This document shows positions 13,758 through 25,235 of a DNA stretch of 64,000 nt, in pieces (positions within the stretch are counted from its first letter, which is position 1; each line of letters starts with the position of its first letter). A program made the translations under genes and the position numbers. The notes beneath the pieces are model-generated. The model was not told the origin of the DNA. It was given only the letters and a program-made list of their open reading frames with translations, and did no database searches. The DNA is from Oasisia sp. SBJ-2009. Its lineage: Eukaryota > Annelida > Polychaeta > Sabellida > Siboglinidae. The stretch spans positions 29,006,812 through 29,070,811 of the forward strand of contig OZ024867.1 in the NCBI GenBank assembly GCA_964017155.1, read 5' to 3'.

Positions 13758-15743
13758 CCTGCAAGTTCTCATTAGTGACGCCCCTTGAAGGAATGTTCAC
13801 AAAAATGAAGGAATGTATCTCAGAAATTCGGTAGCAACGCCAACGCCAAGCCTGGCTTGGGCCAAGGCAACGTCGTTGTCGTCGGCTTCGAATGATGGCT
13901 AGGTCGTTCAAACTTCAATGTCAGAGTAGAGCAGCGACATCATGAAATCAGGATCACTCGACTAACTGTTGTTTAGTTTCCCACAATATTTGTATTTTAA
14001 ACGTGTTAATCCATAAAACAGTGCTCGCCTGAACACACGTTACCAATGAGTGAATGACACTTCCACGAACACTGCACTGCACTGGTGACTGTGACTGAGA
14101 ATAATTTTTGAATGTATAATTAAATACAAAATATACACTCATGACCTGAAATTTAAAGTAGGTAAAACTCGTCCGTACCCATTGTTTACACCTGATAAGG
14201 AATATCTTTTCATTGTATATGTGGCTCATGACACGAAACAAATGTAATGTGCTGTCATTTCAGGTAGGACACGCTGTTTTTAACATGGCGTTTTTGTGAG
14301 CGTTTGATTTTGCCATCATAAGAAACATTCTAGTTCCGTAACATGGTTTTTGCTCAACCTTAACGTAGTAGGTGTGACTGATTTAGTACATAGATGTGAT
14401 ATGAAAAAAATATGAATATAAATTTCTGGACACGGTCATTGGAAGGATATTTACTGCACAGTCAGTGCAAATAGGACACACGGTTTTTAGCCGTGACGTT
14501 TTTGTTGTTGATATTTTTGAGTCTGCTAGTCTATTTTATTTTTAAAAGTATTTTTGTAGTTCCGTAACAGTCTGTCTGCATAAATGTACCATAATAAAGT
14601 GTTACAGAATCAGCACATGATATGCATATAATAAATATGAAATAACTATGATAAGATCCTCATGGGGTGTATGTATATGGGGTATGTGTTATTAATAATA
14701 CAAATGTGTAATTAATATACATACAAGTGATTGTGTCTGCCCTTTTTTTCCAGAAAAAGGCTACAATGATGCATGGACGACATTGTGATCCAAAAAATGG
14801 ATATCTTGCATGAAGAATACATATCACTGGTTCCAACCGAAGGAGTGATGTTGGTGTGAAAACTTATTTGTGTATTGCCGCTCATTTGAAATGTATGTTG
14901 ATGAGATGATATCACATAAATAAAATAATACAACATTGTTTCAGAAGCTGGGACTTTGTCTACTACTTCAATATACCCATTGTTACTTTTGCATATAGTA
15001 GTATGATATTGTTCAAGCCAGAATTGGGATTTCACAGTTGTTCCTCTTAACTAAGCAATTGCTCATTATATTTAGATTCCTTATAGTTATGGTGAACTTC
15101 ATTGTCTAAAAGTGTGGTCCAAATTGTTTGGCATTGTGTTCATTGAGGCAAGAAAATATAATTTGATGTAAAAACATTGTCATGGTCACACAGCTTCCTT
15201 CCATGGATTGCTATACAAGAGGAAATGTTTTTCTTATAAGATGGGCAACCGACCATATTGCCTTATCTGACATTTTCATATATTTAATTAATGTTTTAAT
15301 ACCTTATGACTAAATGATTTATATAGATGTGTTATTTATTATTAACTGAACTCACGACTTTCATAAACAGCCCAACTGAGTTAAACTCTACACCTTTATG
15401 TATCTGTCCTTCAGTGCAAGATAGATTGCTGAACATGTATATGGGATTATCTTCTCACTGGTAGCACGACCAATCCTGTAGTGATACTCAATAGATAGGT
15501 AACTGTTACCTGTAGGATATATATGTCATGAAATAATAACTTGCATTTGTAAAAACAAATGTGTGTGAACTAACATTACTAGTCACTAGTATTGCAGTGG
15601 TTATATTTGATCAGGGTTGGAGGAATCCAGAGTGGACTAAGTGTTCAGTGCATTTTTTAGACATGTATTTATATACGTTCAAACTTAGGTTCATACCATG
15701 CACTATTTCGCGATGGGTCACATTCTGGAATAGCTGTTGGTGT

Positions 15744-15750
<7 letters not shown>

Positions 15751-15810
<60 letters not shown>
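15751..15810. repeat. (TA)n microsatellite inside the Harbinger element
   Basis: About 60 bases of perfect TA dinucleotides. Confidence 0.95.
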
Positions 15811-15813
<3 letters not shown>

Positions 15814-17124
15814 CCCTTGATTCCTGTTGCAAAAAATCATGATAAATTATCATTCCTCCATAGAGTTTATGGTAAATCAATCACTGCATTACTTGATTAT
15901 TAATTTTTACCATCAAATCCTATCACCATCCGCTTAGTTGTTTATCTCTGAATTAGGATTCTAGTAAAGCAAAGTGAGGTGTATTCGAAACTTATCATAA
16001 TCATAATGTTACTAGAATGTAAATTGCACTTCATTTAGCCAAACCTGTATAAACCAGTTTACAATGTCATTGTTGTGTACATGAAGTATTCAAATTATAA
16101 ACAAAACCATAAATATATACTGCTCACAATACTGATACAAATTGCAACTTATTTAGCAAACACAGTGATGATAATGATGTACCCTAGCTAATCAAGGAAC
16201 AGACAACCTCGTTTTAAATTAAGCCAAGATGACCATAAACATTAGTATTAAGTATACACCCCCATGCTTGCTCGTAGTAACAGCTGTTGCGTGTAAGACA
16301 CGACAAGGCCATGCAAACCTTTTACTTATCAAACTGAACAATTACACACATAATATCATCACTGTTTAATAGTGAACATTTCCTTTTTGATAATTTTGGT
16401 AATTAGTATATTCTTATCTACAAAAAAGGGTCTGTTGTGTGACAAACTGCCCCAGGTTGCTTGTTTGTAGGTTTGGTTGTTACTTAGTAGAGGTTTATTT
16501 TTATAGATAATAAATAATCCATTTATGAAAAATTACTGATACATGCCTGATGGTATACCTGATATTTCATATAAATATTTTAAGTGGTTAACAATGCTAA
16601 ATCAAACATTTCATGTTGATTACAATTAATGTGTACACCACCTACAAAAAAAACATTTGTTCTAACCACATTTCTGATCACTTGACTCCACCAGGAGTGT
16701 TGACCCGTATACCGACAAGACAAGATTCTCAAGTTCTCACCGCATTCCATTACTGTATAACATACCTTGGTAGGTAGGCAATCTATGACAACACACCTGT
16801 GACTAAGATTTATCTGAAGTTTAGCAACGGCAACGTGCACCAATATTCGCGTGGCCACCAGGTCCAGGCTATAAATAAACACGCTTTACCTGCGCAATCT
16901 GCAGATGGTTGCTGCTCTTTGTAGATTGCACAGGTCCAGCTAATGCGTATAAATAAACGACAATAGCTGAAGCCAAGCCAAACATTATACTCAAACCATT
17001 GAAATGTCAACATAATGTTCACACAATAAATTATGTAATATACTCGTCGCTAGAAATCGAAGAGTTACAGCAAGGCGCTAAGCAAGTGGTATTGCGTCGC
17101 GCAAGGCTGTGTCTTTGTGGACAA

Positions 17125-17346
17125 TTAACGGCGAAGAAGATAATGAAATTGCTGTGCATCCATCCGGACAAAGTTTGAAAATGTTCTGGGGTCCTCCTCT
17201 TTAATTCCCTTCACCAGAGTATGTAATGTCCCGACCTGCTGGCGCCGCGCAATGCTTAAGCGAACCCACCATCCTTTCCGTTTTTTCAGCTTTTCTTTCT
17301 CTTCTTCGTCATTAATTTGCTGCAGCACAGCCATTGCACCGAGCAA
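17125..17346 (-). pseudogene. Harbinger nuclease (HARBI1-like), N-terminal fragment
   Basis: A 73-residue minus-strand frame starting at 17346. It carries a Lys/Glu-rich start, then WWVRLSIARRQQVG, HTLVKGIKEEDPRTFSNF and VRMDAQQFHYLLRR, then a stop. The W-V-R-x10-G-x3-L-V-x4-E-D-x3-F-x-N-F-x-R-M-x4-F-x-x-L-L pattern is typical of the N-terminal region of Harbinger/PIF DDE nucleases. The catalytic domain, which should follow toward lower coordinates, is not open, so the gene is truncated. It lies about 220 bases inside the right TIR. Confidence 0.6.
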
Positions 17347-17572
17347 AATTACATGTTCTTCTTCACTGCTGCTGCTTCAACTGTCAGCCATTCCCGTAAA
17401 GAAGCACGTGTGCGTCTGTAATGGCCTTCACCTTATGACGTCATTTACGCAACTCTCCCCACTCGATTGTTTAGCCACGACTACGTGTGGCATGTTCTCG
17501 TCCGAGTGACTCGTACGAGGCACTCGTCGGAGTGACTCGTACGAGTCTCTCGGACGTGTGACACCCCCTTAA

Positions 17573-18250
17573 GGAACGCAAAAATGATACAATCAAGGAA
17601 AGCTACTCCGATTTGCGTCACGTCACGATTGCGCAACACTTAGGGGGGTGGGGTAGATGTTTGGCCCGATTACGTATAACGTAGCACTATTTTACTATTG
17701 CTTTGCAGCATGCAGTAGGTAATTGAATTCACATCATTTAGATATATTACATAAATATATTGATTACATATTAAGGTAACTATGACTCCTTTTGTGTGAT
17801 GTCAACTGGGAAACCGAACTGATTTATCGTTATTTTGTCCAATGTTTTGTATCTGGCATCTTGAAAAATGAACGTATCAACAAGCTATTGCCATAAATAA
17901 TAGTTCTCGTCATTCCTGATTATATGATACTACACATATATACTTAAGTTTGTTGTTATACAGTTACTGTAAACATGGGGAAAGAGAAATGTATACAACT
18001 GGGTCATTAAGGGCATGGATATAAGCGCAATTTTCGGAGTGAGGTACACTGATTTGAGAAGGTTGCCCTCTGGAATATTGTTCGGGAGGGTTTGACGTTT
18101 AATAAAATACACGACTCCCAAAAATAGCACGAGGTGTCCACTACCTCCAAAATGTTTACCCGTGCGCCCCGACTAAAAGTCCTGTGCGGCGAATGTAGCT
18201 GTGTGTGTATTCGCTTTATTGTACTGAACATATTATCCAATTATGATGGG
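17573..18250. repeat. third, diverged copy of the 10.4-23.1 kb repeat family
   Basis: Aligns in the same orientation with 21236-22470: cgtcacgattgcgcaacact near 17620, ttaagtttgttgttatacagttactgt near 17944-17970, the gtgaggtacactgattt core near 18039, and the cgtgcgccccgacta motif near 18160. With 13152-13433 it forms one repeat copy split by the Harbinger insertion. Confidence 0.75.
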
Positions 18251-18365
18251 GACGTGTAAAGATATAACCAATTAAACACCGTTGATAGATCCGTACACTT
18301 CTACATCCTAGACAATGTCCAACTATAATATATGCTGTGTGTTCGTCTATACATTATTTTAGTAA

Positions 18366-18366
<1 letters not shown>

Positions 18367-18444
<78 letters not shown>
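18367..18444. repeat. (GT)n microsatellite
   Basis: Perfect GT run of about 78 bases. Confidence 0.95.
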
Positions 18445-18449
<5 letters not shown>

Positions 18450-18579
18450 GTTTGTGTGTTACTATTATTAACAAATGCCTACCATCAGGCGATTGCGTAA
18501 CTTTATTTTATTCAAATGCGAATGCCTGTTTATATGACTACTGACATATACCTAAGCTTATCTATATTTTATTGTTAGG

Positions 18580-18580
<1 letters not shown>

Positions 18581-18661
<81 letters not shown>
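18581..18661. repeat. (TA)n microsatellite
   Basis: Perfect TA run of about 80 bases. Confidence 0.95.
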
Positions 18662-18666
<5 letters not shown>

Positions 18667-18789
18667 AAGTAAGTACTGATACTGCCATTGGTAAATAGTA
18701 TCATATATATATATGAAAACAATGTGAACAACGCCAACTAAGTTCATTCAAATTTTAATACGTATGTCTCCTGGTAACCCTTCGGGGAT

Positions 18790-18944
18790 ATGGTCAAATG
18801 TGGATGCCGGAAGATAGCGTTGGTTGTATTTGTAGTTTTCTCAATCGACGTTTGTGGTATTGGAAAAAAGCCGCCGCAGCCGACGGATACAATTACAAAC
18901 ACAACAATCCCGTGCACACAACTCAAGACAACCGACAATGCGAG
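18790..18944 (+). CDS. candidate first coding exon with signal peptide
   Basis: An ATG at 18790 opens a frame starting MVKCGCRKIALVVFVVFSID, a classic signal-peptide layout (Lys/Arg N-region, about 12 hydrophobic residues, polar C-region near VCGIG). A Pro/Thr-rich segment follows (KKPPQPTDTITNTTIPCTQ). A strong donor GTACGT lies at 18945, phase 2. Without splicing the frame stops at 19006, giving a 72-residue secreted peptide. The downstream EGF-type exons in this window are phase 1, so if it belongs to gene B an adaptor exon is missing. Not recognised beyond its secretory signal. Confidence 0.4.
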
Positions 18945-19025
18945 GTACGTATTTCGCGGTCCTGAAAATAAATCACACACACTATTCGTAGATTGTGTGA
19001 ACAACTAGGTTCAGATATACGCATA

Positions 19026-19190
19026 TTTATATACATACATACGACATATATACATACATACATGCATACATGCATACATACAGACATATATAAATACATA
19101 CAAGCATGCATACACACATATATACACACATGTATATATATATATATATATATATAAATATTCATTCACACATACACACATACTTACATT
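19026..19190. repeat. degenerate (CATA)n/(TA)n microsatellite
   Basis: Mixed CATA, GCATACAT and TA units with interruptions. Confidence 0.85.
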
Positions 19191-19282
19191 CATATGTAAA
19201 ACAGGTTAAGCGAATTCGTACCTATGCTTTATTCACAGCATTTATTGTTTGTCATAGGATTCACGATTAGTGCCCTTTTTAA

Positions 19283-19331
19283 ACTGACCTTTCGTCACCT
19301 ACCACGTTTTATCCGATAACATGTATATTTA

Positions 19332-19425
<94 letters not shown>

Positions 19426-20040
19426 TGATATACATATGGTACTGGGTTCGTCAGGTTGTTCATTTCCTTTAGGCAGCGAATAAATGCAGTTGTGGTGACC
19501 AGCAGCAACAACAAATGGGAGCATGTTATTATACTAAACCAATATTTCCCAATTGCCTATTACCCCATTGTTCAAATGCACCAGTGCCTCCCGTAGTCAT
19601 TTGTGTTCAAAACCTTTGTTAGCCGTTCCTTGCTTACACAAATCAGTTTCTATAAGGATAAGACTCCACCTAATTTTTCCAACTGCGCCCATAGCGTTTC
19701 CAGTGAGATGAAACTACACACATGACAATAAGATGCCAATATCATCATCAGGGGAAGCTTGCTCCCGTAGCCCATATGAAATATCATGCAAAGCTTGATC
19801 AGCCATACCTACTGTGTGTTTCACCCCAAGCTTATTGGCCAGCTTTGCTGCATATTCTAAGCGGATCTATTTGAACATAATTGATCATTAAACCATATAT
19901 AAAGCATGTGGCTGGGGCTGTTGGCGCCAGTGTTGTGTAGAAAGCATTCCAACATTGATAGTAGTTGCTTCCGATCTCTACTTTCTTTATGGATGACGAA
20001 CGGCAACATTGCCATGTCACAATCATCAACTGAAACTATT
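19283..20040 (-). pseudogene. broken gene of the same uncharacterised family, minus strand
   Basis: Read on the minus strand from 20040 downward there is AKLANKLGVKHTVGMADQAL (about 19850-19790), LREQASPDDDIGILLSC, then after an in-frame stop FHLTGNAMGAVGKI (about 19712-19670). A segment equivalent to 12210-12353 follows (NNMLPFVVAAGHHNC region, about 19560-19423). The D-Q-A-L ... F-H ... G-x-I/V-G-K order and the later PF-AAGHHN segment match the order I recall for this multicopy family, and match the plus-strand copy at 12210-13303. Stops and a microsatellite insertion make it non-functional. Confidence 0.4.
19333..19424. repeat. (TC)n(TA)n compound microsatellite
   Basis: A (TC)n run followed directly by (TA)n. 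It interrupts the sequence homologous to 12353-12369, so it grew inside the right-hand copy of the inverted repeat. Confidence 0.95.
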
Positions 20041-20529
20041 GATCACAAATAGGTTGCAAATACACAGTCCTCATCTTTACAAGTAATCTGGCTTTAAGCT
20101 TTTCGCATAAAGAAATGTAGTGTGGTTCAATTGGAGAAGGTATGGCGCTCGAAAATAAAATTCAATACGTTATGATAACAGTGCGAAATTCTTCGTCCTT
20201 GCCGTCACCAAATTGTTATCTTCAACAACCAAAATAGGTTATGCAGACGAGAAGTTACCGTTTTTTAGACATTGTCAAATATAGTGATGTCAGATACCAT
20301 TTAATTGGTAATCATAAGTGTCCGTTTTGTTTTTATTAGATTCGTACTTGTCGGTAAAACACCGTAGACACCAAACTAAGTTAAAATGACTGCTACGCTG
20401 CAAAACATGTCATTCAAACATGATAACATACCTCATGTATTTGAAAACAAGAATTCGTTATATTTAATTTACTTATTAGACGCAACGTATTTATTTATTC
20501 AAGTTATTCCTGAGATGATGTTAAAATCT

Positions 20530-20945
20530 AACGTCAAATCAAAATGAAGTGGAGAAGTATACACTGTATGTTGATTCAAGAACAAGTGATGTTCAAATGT
20601 ATTTTACAATTATGTGGTATAAATTAACCGAGGAATGAATGGGGATACCTTTGACATGTTCACTCATTATATAGCTAGATTATGTAGTAAGGTGACTACG
20701 GTACATTTATATGAAATCGACGACAAAACGGAAATGTTTTTCTACTTATTCTTCAATTGTTTGTTTATCGTTGCCTTAAAAATATATACATTTCTATAAT
20801 ATATTTTTGGTCTTTATTCCTCTAACCATTCCGGATATATTTTGGTACAGATACTAGCTAATTTCATTAAATAAACCATGTATATTTCATAATTAGCCAT
20901 TGTGACTTAACAGTCATTCAGACACCTTCAGGCCTGAATTGAAGT
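20530..20945. repeat. diverged direct copy of repeat segment 21945-22320
   Basis: Shared landmarks in order: tcaaaatgaagtggagaagtatac/tccaaaatgaggagtgacgtatat, gaatggggat, actacggtaca/actacggtata, gacgaaacggaa-type, gttgccttaaaa, and gacttaacagtcattcagacacc/gactaaacggccattccggcacc. Much more diverged than the two 1.8-kb arms, so an older copy. It abuts the Cys-tail remnant at 20950. Confidence 0.65.
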
Positions 20946-20949
20946 TTAA

Positions 20950-21231
20950 TTTTCAAGTGCCGTGTTGTGTTGCTTGGCCATACGATGGGAAAGATATCAA
21001 ATATGGGCGAGTAATACCTGTTTGAATTCTTGTTGAAAAAAATGGCTATGACAAGAGTGATACAGATGACTCAGAACAATGTATAAGATGTGATTGAGTA
21101 ACACCTCGATGTGTTTATATTTCGAATAATGCGTGTTATCATAATTTTATATTGCCTTAACAAACATTGCATTAATAACCAGCAGTTGGGTATGCATCAG
21201 GGCTGTCTTTTCTAGTGAATTATTAAACTAA
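20950..21231 (+). pseudogene. second copy of the Cys-rich tail, with Harbinger empty site
   Basis: Direct partner of 13152-13433: cgagtaatacctgtttg, caagagtga-acagatgactcagaacaat, aagatgtgattga, ttaacaaacattgcattaataaccagcag. Frames are broken. At its 3' end the sequence runs straight from attaaactaag into gaaacgcgaaattgatacaatc, where the other copy carries the whole Harbinger element between two TAA copies. Only a short remnant of the tail protein is left. Confidence 0.65.
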
Positions 21232-21375
21232 GAAACGCGAAATTGATACAATCACTGAAATCCACTACGATTTGCGCACGTCACGATTGCGCAACACTTA
21301 GGGGGTGTGGTACATGATCGGCTTGTGATTGCGTATAATATAACACTATTTTACTACTGCTTTGCACAATCCGGT

Positions 21376-23146
21376 AGGTACTACTCCTGTTGTGTGATGT
21401 CAACTGTGAAACCAAACAGATTTTTCGATATATTGTCCAATGTTTTGTATCAGGCTTCCTAATAAATAAACATATCAATACGATATTTCCATACATATTA
21501 GTTATCGTCATTCCTGATAATTTGATATTACACTTAAGTTTGTTGTCATACAGTTACTGTGAAAATGTGGAAAGAGAAATATATGCAGCGCGGCCATTAA
21601 GATACCACATAAGCCTGAATGTAAAGGCAATTTCCGGAGTGAGGTACACTGATGTCAGAGGGTTGCCCTCCGGAATGTTATAAAGGAAGATTTGAAGTTT
21701 AGAAAACGACAGGGCAACCAAAGATAGCACGATGTATCCACTTCGACCCCCGTGCCCCCGACTATGCAGGAATAACAGTTGGAGCCTAAAGAATTCAAAC
21801 ATAAACTGAAAAGGTAAACAAACAGCGCGTGCACGTAATTAGCCCGATTACGTAACATGCCTGAGTTGCATATCAGCGCCCCCTGTCGATCCTGTAGAGT
21901 CCCCATTTTACTAGTTATTTCCATTTTGTGTCAAAACATTACGTCAATCCAAAATGAGGAGTGACGTATATGTTAGTTCAAAAACATGTGATGTGCTGAT
22001 ACATTTTACAATGTCGTGGTATACAGCAACAGAGAAATGAATGGGGATCATTTCGATATGCTAAACATATATTTTGAATATATATTAAGAGAACTACGGT
22101 ATACGTTACACGATGTCGATGACGAAACGGAAGTGTTTATTTTAACATATTGCTGAATCTGTTGCCTTAAAATGTACATTTCAGTAATATATTTATTGTA
22201 TTTATGCTCCTCTACAATACGAATAGTTTGCCATAAAAACTGGCTTTGTAGCCCTAAACAAACTATGAGAAAAACAAATTGCAATTGTGACTAAACGGCC
22301 ATTCCGGCACCCTACACGTCTGAATTTAAATGCGACTTTCGGAGTGAGGTACACTGATTTCAGAGGGTTGCCCTCTGGATTTTTGATCAGGAAGGTTTGA
22401 AGTTTAGAAAACAACATGGCAACCAAAAATAGCACGAGGTGTCCACTTCGACCACCGTGCGCCCCGACTATTTATAAGCTAAAACAACAGTTGTTGTGTT
22501 ATGCCATCGAAAAGTGTGGTATTCGTGTAAATAATGATCCTCGACTTTAAAACACTACAAGTCCATTGATCCTGCAATCAGGTTTGACGGGTGTCAAGTT
22601 TAATATATGGTAACATTAAAAGTCCCCATCATAATTGGATTATGTTTTAAGTTAAGTAACGCTAACAAAAATAGCTACATTTGCCTCAAATGAATGAATA
22701 AGGTAGATGCAACAGTTGTGATATGCCATCGTAAAATGAGGTTTTCTAGTGAAAGGCATTTTTCTCCTTAAGTCATTTGTAATAGGTTTTCATTTTACAT
22801 CACACCGTAAAGATAAGATACTGTCCTTGGATATCATTCCCAGACACGAGCTGTATCGTCCATGCTTGAAGCGGTTAGGAGAAAAGTGTATAAATGATGC
22901 TGATATTGTCAAATTAATACAACAAAGGACTAAAGCGGTAAACAAATCCGAAAAAAGTGTCGTAAAGCAATGCAAGCAATACAGGTAGGATTACAATTAT
23001 ATCTAAACCAAACAATATTCTGGAAGCAAACGCGAGAAAGAGAAAGGAGATGGGTGAAGGAGAACGGCAGACGAGGCATGGGAGACTGTGGACGCAGTGA
23101 GAGAAAGAAAGATAAACATAAACACAAATACAAGCATAAATTGAAA
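21376..23146 (-). repeat. 1.8-kb inverted repeat, right arm
   Basis: Reverse complement of 10423-12206. It contains two copies of the gtacactgatntcagagggttgccctc core (about 21646 and 22350). A plus-strand frame at 22749-22988 (IIPRHELYRPCLKRLGEKC, INDADIVKLIQQRTKAVNKS) looks more protein-like than its surroundings and is mirrored on the minus strand of the left arm near 10600-10790. It may be an N-terminal exon of the repeat-encoded protein, but I do not recognise it. Confidence 0.85.
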
Positions 23147-23149
23147 CAT

Positions 23150-23870
23150 ATATTAGCTATATAATAGATCAACAGTTTTCATTTTTCATATCCAAAATCA
23201 CGAGTAACGTCAAATGAAAGCCTCTACAGGTAAATGGAAGGATCCTGATTATGGATATGAAAAAATAGTAATCCGTAATATTTTAATGTAAATCATGTCC
23301 AGATATATTAATTTCAAGCTTGAATGTCTTATGTACGGGTCACTAAAATGTTGGATGTGGATAATGTATCTATTGATATGAATCAGTGGCGAGCATGCAA
23401 TACATACCGGTTACAAATGTTATGATCGCTTATGATATTTCATTGACACGGTTTATTGACATGACGCGAACATTCTGGTTGTGTGTAATTTTAGTTTAGA
23501 TGGCTTTTGCCAAAGCACATGTCAGTACAAAGTCACGGCAAAGCTGAACATTTGCGATGTTATGTATATCTCAAATTAGCATTTACATGTTCTCTTCAAA
23601 CTAAATGCTGTTTGTTAAGACAAAACGGGTCTTAATGTTGCCAGAATCCGAATGCATTCTTAAATATCAACGGACCATGCTTTGAAAAGATATGTTTGGG
23701 CATGCATTGAATCATTATAGTCTACTAGAAGTCAATGTGTAAAACGCTTTATTTATTTATTCATTCAATTTAATTACTTCACAAATAACAGAGTCACATA
23801 TATCCATATCACACCCATTTTACCATTTGCATACATATATTTATCGTAATATTGTAAACTGGTTGAGGTA
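23150..23870. other. no gene seen
   Basis: AT-rich sequence between the right arm and the next coding relic, with no repeat partner or open coding frame that I could support. Confidence 0.4.
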
Positions 23871-24275
23871 AGTCAACATGTGGACCTGTCCCAGTTGCTG
23901 GAACATCGTGTTGTCGAGAAGTGTATGGCCTTATTCAACTCCAACGGCACATATAGGAAGAATAAAAAGCAAAATAAGCTATCTCTGCAATATGTAGACT
24001 TGCAAAAAGCCTGCGTCTCCCTCGTCGACATGGGCATGATTTGGAGTAAGGCAACTCCAAGAGCAGAAGACCGGCTGACGCAAGATGACAACACGTACAA
24101 GTGGTCGGACTACTTGCACAAAGTCTCATCCATCATCCTTGCCCGTCATGGCGATGCTGACCGTATTTCCTGCATGGACGATGGTACAACAGTATTGCTG
24201 ATGAATACGTTGGCCCCCACTGCACCAACGTGTCAACCAGCAACCGTCACAGAATTACAGATTTCATCAGTCTGA
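23871..24275 (+). pseudogene. N-terminal-type segment of the uncharacterised repeat-associated family
   Basis: An open frame of about 130 residues with no convincing ATG (the frame is already open before GTG 23880). It reads SQLLEHRVVEKCMALFNSNG, TYRKNKKQNKLSLQYVDLQ, VDMGMIWSKATPRAEDR, YKWSDYLHKVSSIILARHGD and ADRISCMDD, and then degenerates near 24185. The VDMG-x-x-W ... AxP ... DR ... T-Y-x-W-x-D-Y ... ARH-x-x-AD-R-I pattern is one I associate with the front part of the same multicopy invertebrate proteins represented at 12210-13303. Its function is not established. Being open over 300 bases suggests it decayed more recently than the other pieces. Confidence 0.45.
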
Positions 24276-24511
24276 GGCTGGCACTGTCCTCTTCTCCGCT
24301 TGCGATCACATTTCTCAATGTCACATTGATTCATCAGCTACAATATCGTAGCAATGTGTACGACGCAGCGTACTCGACAAAAGACCACACAAGCTGTTTT
24401 GTCTATTAACCACACGTACGGTATGCCCACATACAACTATCGCTGGCTACGCGTCTGCACGGTAAATAGCTAATGAGGATGATTTAAACAAACGTTTAGC
24501 AAAACATGCAA

Positions 24512-24602
24512 ACAAATCCACGTTAGTTGCTGGAGGCGCTGATATGCAACTAGGGTGGGACTAGTTGCGTGTTTGCGCCTCTAGCGACTAACGCAGATTT
24601 GT
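24512..24602. repeat. 42-base-arm hairpin
   Basis: 24512-24553 (acaaatccacgttagttgct onward to gcaactag) is the imperfect reverse complement of 24560-24602, with a 6-base loop (ggtggg region). It could be a foldback MITE remnant or a stable cruciform/RNA hairpin. Confidence 0.75.
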
Positions 24603-24880
24603 GGAAGCCCATTACGTCAAGTACGTTAGCAACGTTCATACGTAATACTTTTTATTGGCAAGTTTGGTTGTATGCACGACACACGAGCTGTGTGGTGAAG
24701 AACGGAGTAATTTGCAACATACTTCCCAATTTGGAATTGCGGTGAGAAAACGGCTTACTACGTTTGAATCGTTACGTTGTTATATCAACACGGCCACGTT
24801 TACGTGTCATATGTTATATTCATAACATAAGATAGGTTTCATATGTAGTTCAAATTCTGTGCCCCAGCCAACACGATATA

Positions 24881-24888
<8 letters not shown>

Positions 24889-24949
<61 letters not shown>
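24889..24949. repeat. (TA)n microsatellite
   Basis: Perfect TA run of about 60 bases. Confidence 0.95.
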
Positions 24950-24951
<2 letters not shown>

Positions 24952-25090
24952 AGAAAACGCCTTTTCATAAGACGTTCATTTACACCCAGTATCGCCCTGG
25001 GGGTGAAGACCTCTACGTATCATCTGCACGGGCACTAAACGTCTTATTACTTTTGCACAGGCTTTGCTGAGCGCGAAGATTTAAACGATC

Positions 25091-25235
25091 TGTATTTAGC
25101 CTTTTAAACTGATTTGTTAAACTGATTTGTATTTAGCCTTTTAAAAACTCATTCTACATTTAGCATTTTACAGACTTTAGCATTTTACAGACTTATTTAG
25201 CATTTTACAGACTTATTTAGCATTTTAAAAACTCG
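25091..25235. repeat. tandem TTTAGC(A/C)TTTTA monomers upstream of the LINE
   Basis: About six units: an ACTGATTTGTATTTAGCCTT type followed by a 20-base ACTTATTTAGCATTTTACAG type. They lie 5' of the LINE coding region, where some non-LTR elements carry promoter monomers. Whether they belong to the LINE is unproved. Confidence 0.6.

Larger units (their letters stand above)
13437..17569. mobile_element. Harbinger-type DNA transposon, 4.1 kb, TSD TAA
   Basis: Terminal inverted repeats of about 44 bases: the left starts AGGTGCTGCCACACGTCC at 13437 and the right, read inward, starts AGGGGGTGTCACACGTCC at 17569. They are flanked by TAA at 13434-13436 and 17570-17572. A 3-bp TWA target duplication is diagnostic of PIF/Harbinger. 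Subterminal CGTACGAGTGACTCGGA-type motifs repeat several times inside each end. Two decayed coding pieces face each other: a MADF-like start (+, left) and a nuclease start (-, right). The interior between about 14250 and 17000 shows no intact gene, a loose duplicate of a 100-base motif (about 14259 and 14464) and a (TA)n array at 15751-15810. It is probably a dead or non-autonomous copy. Confidence 0.85.
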
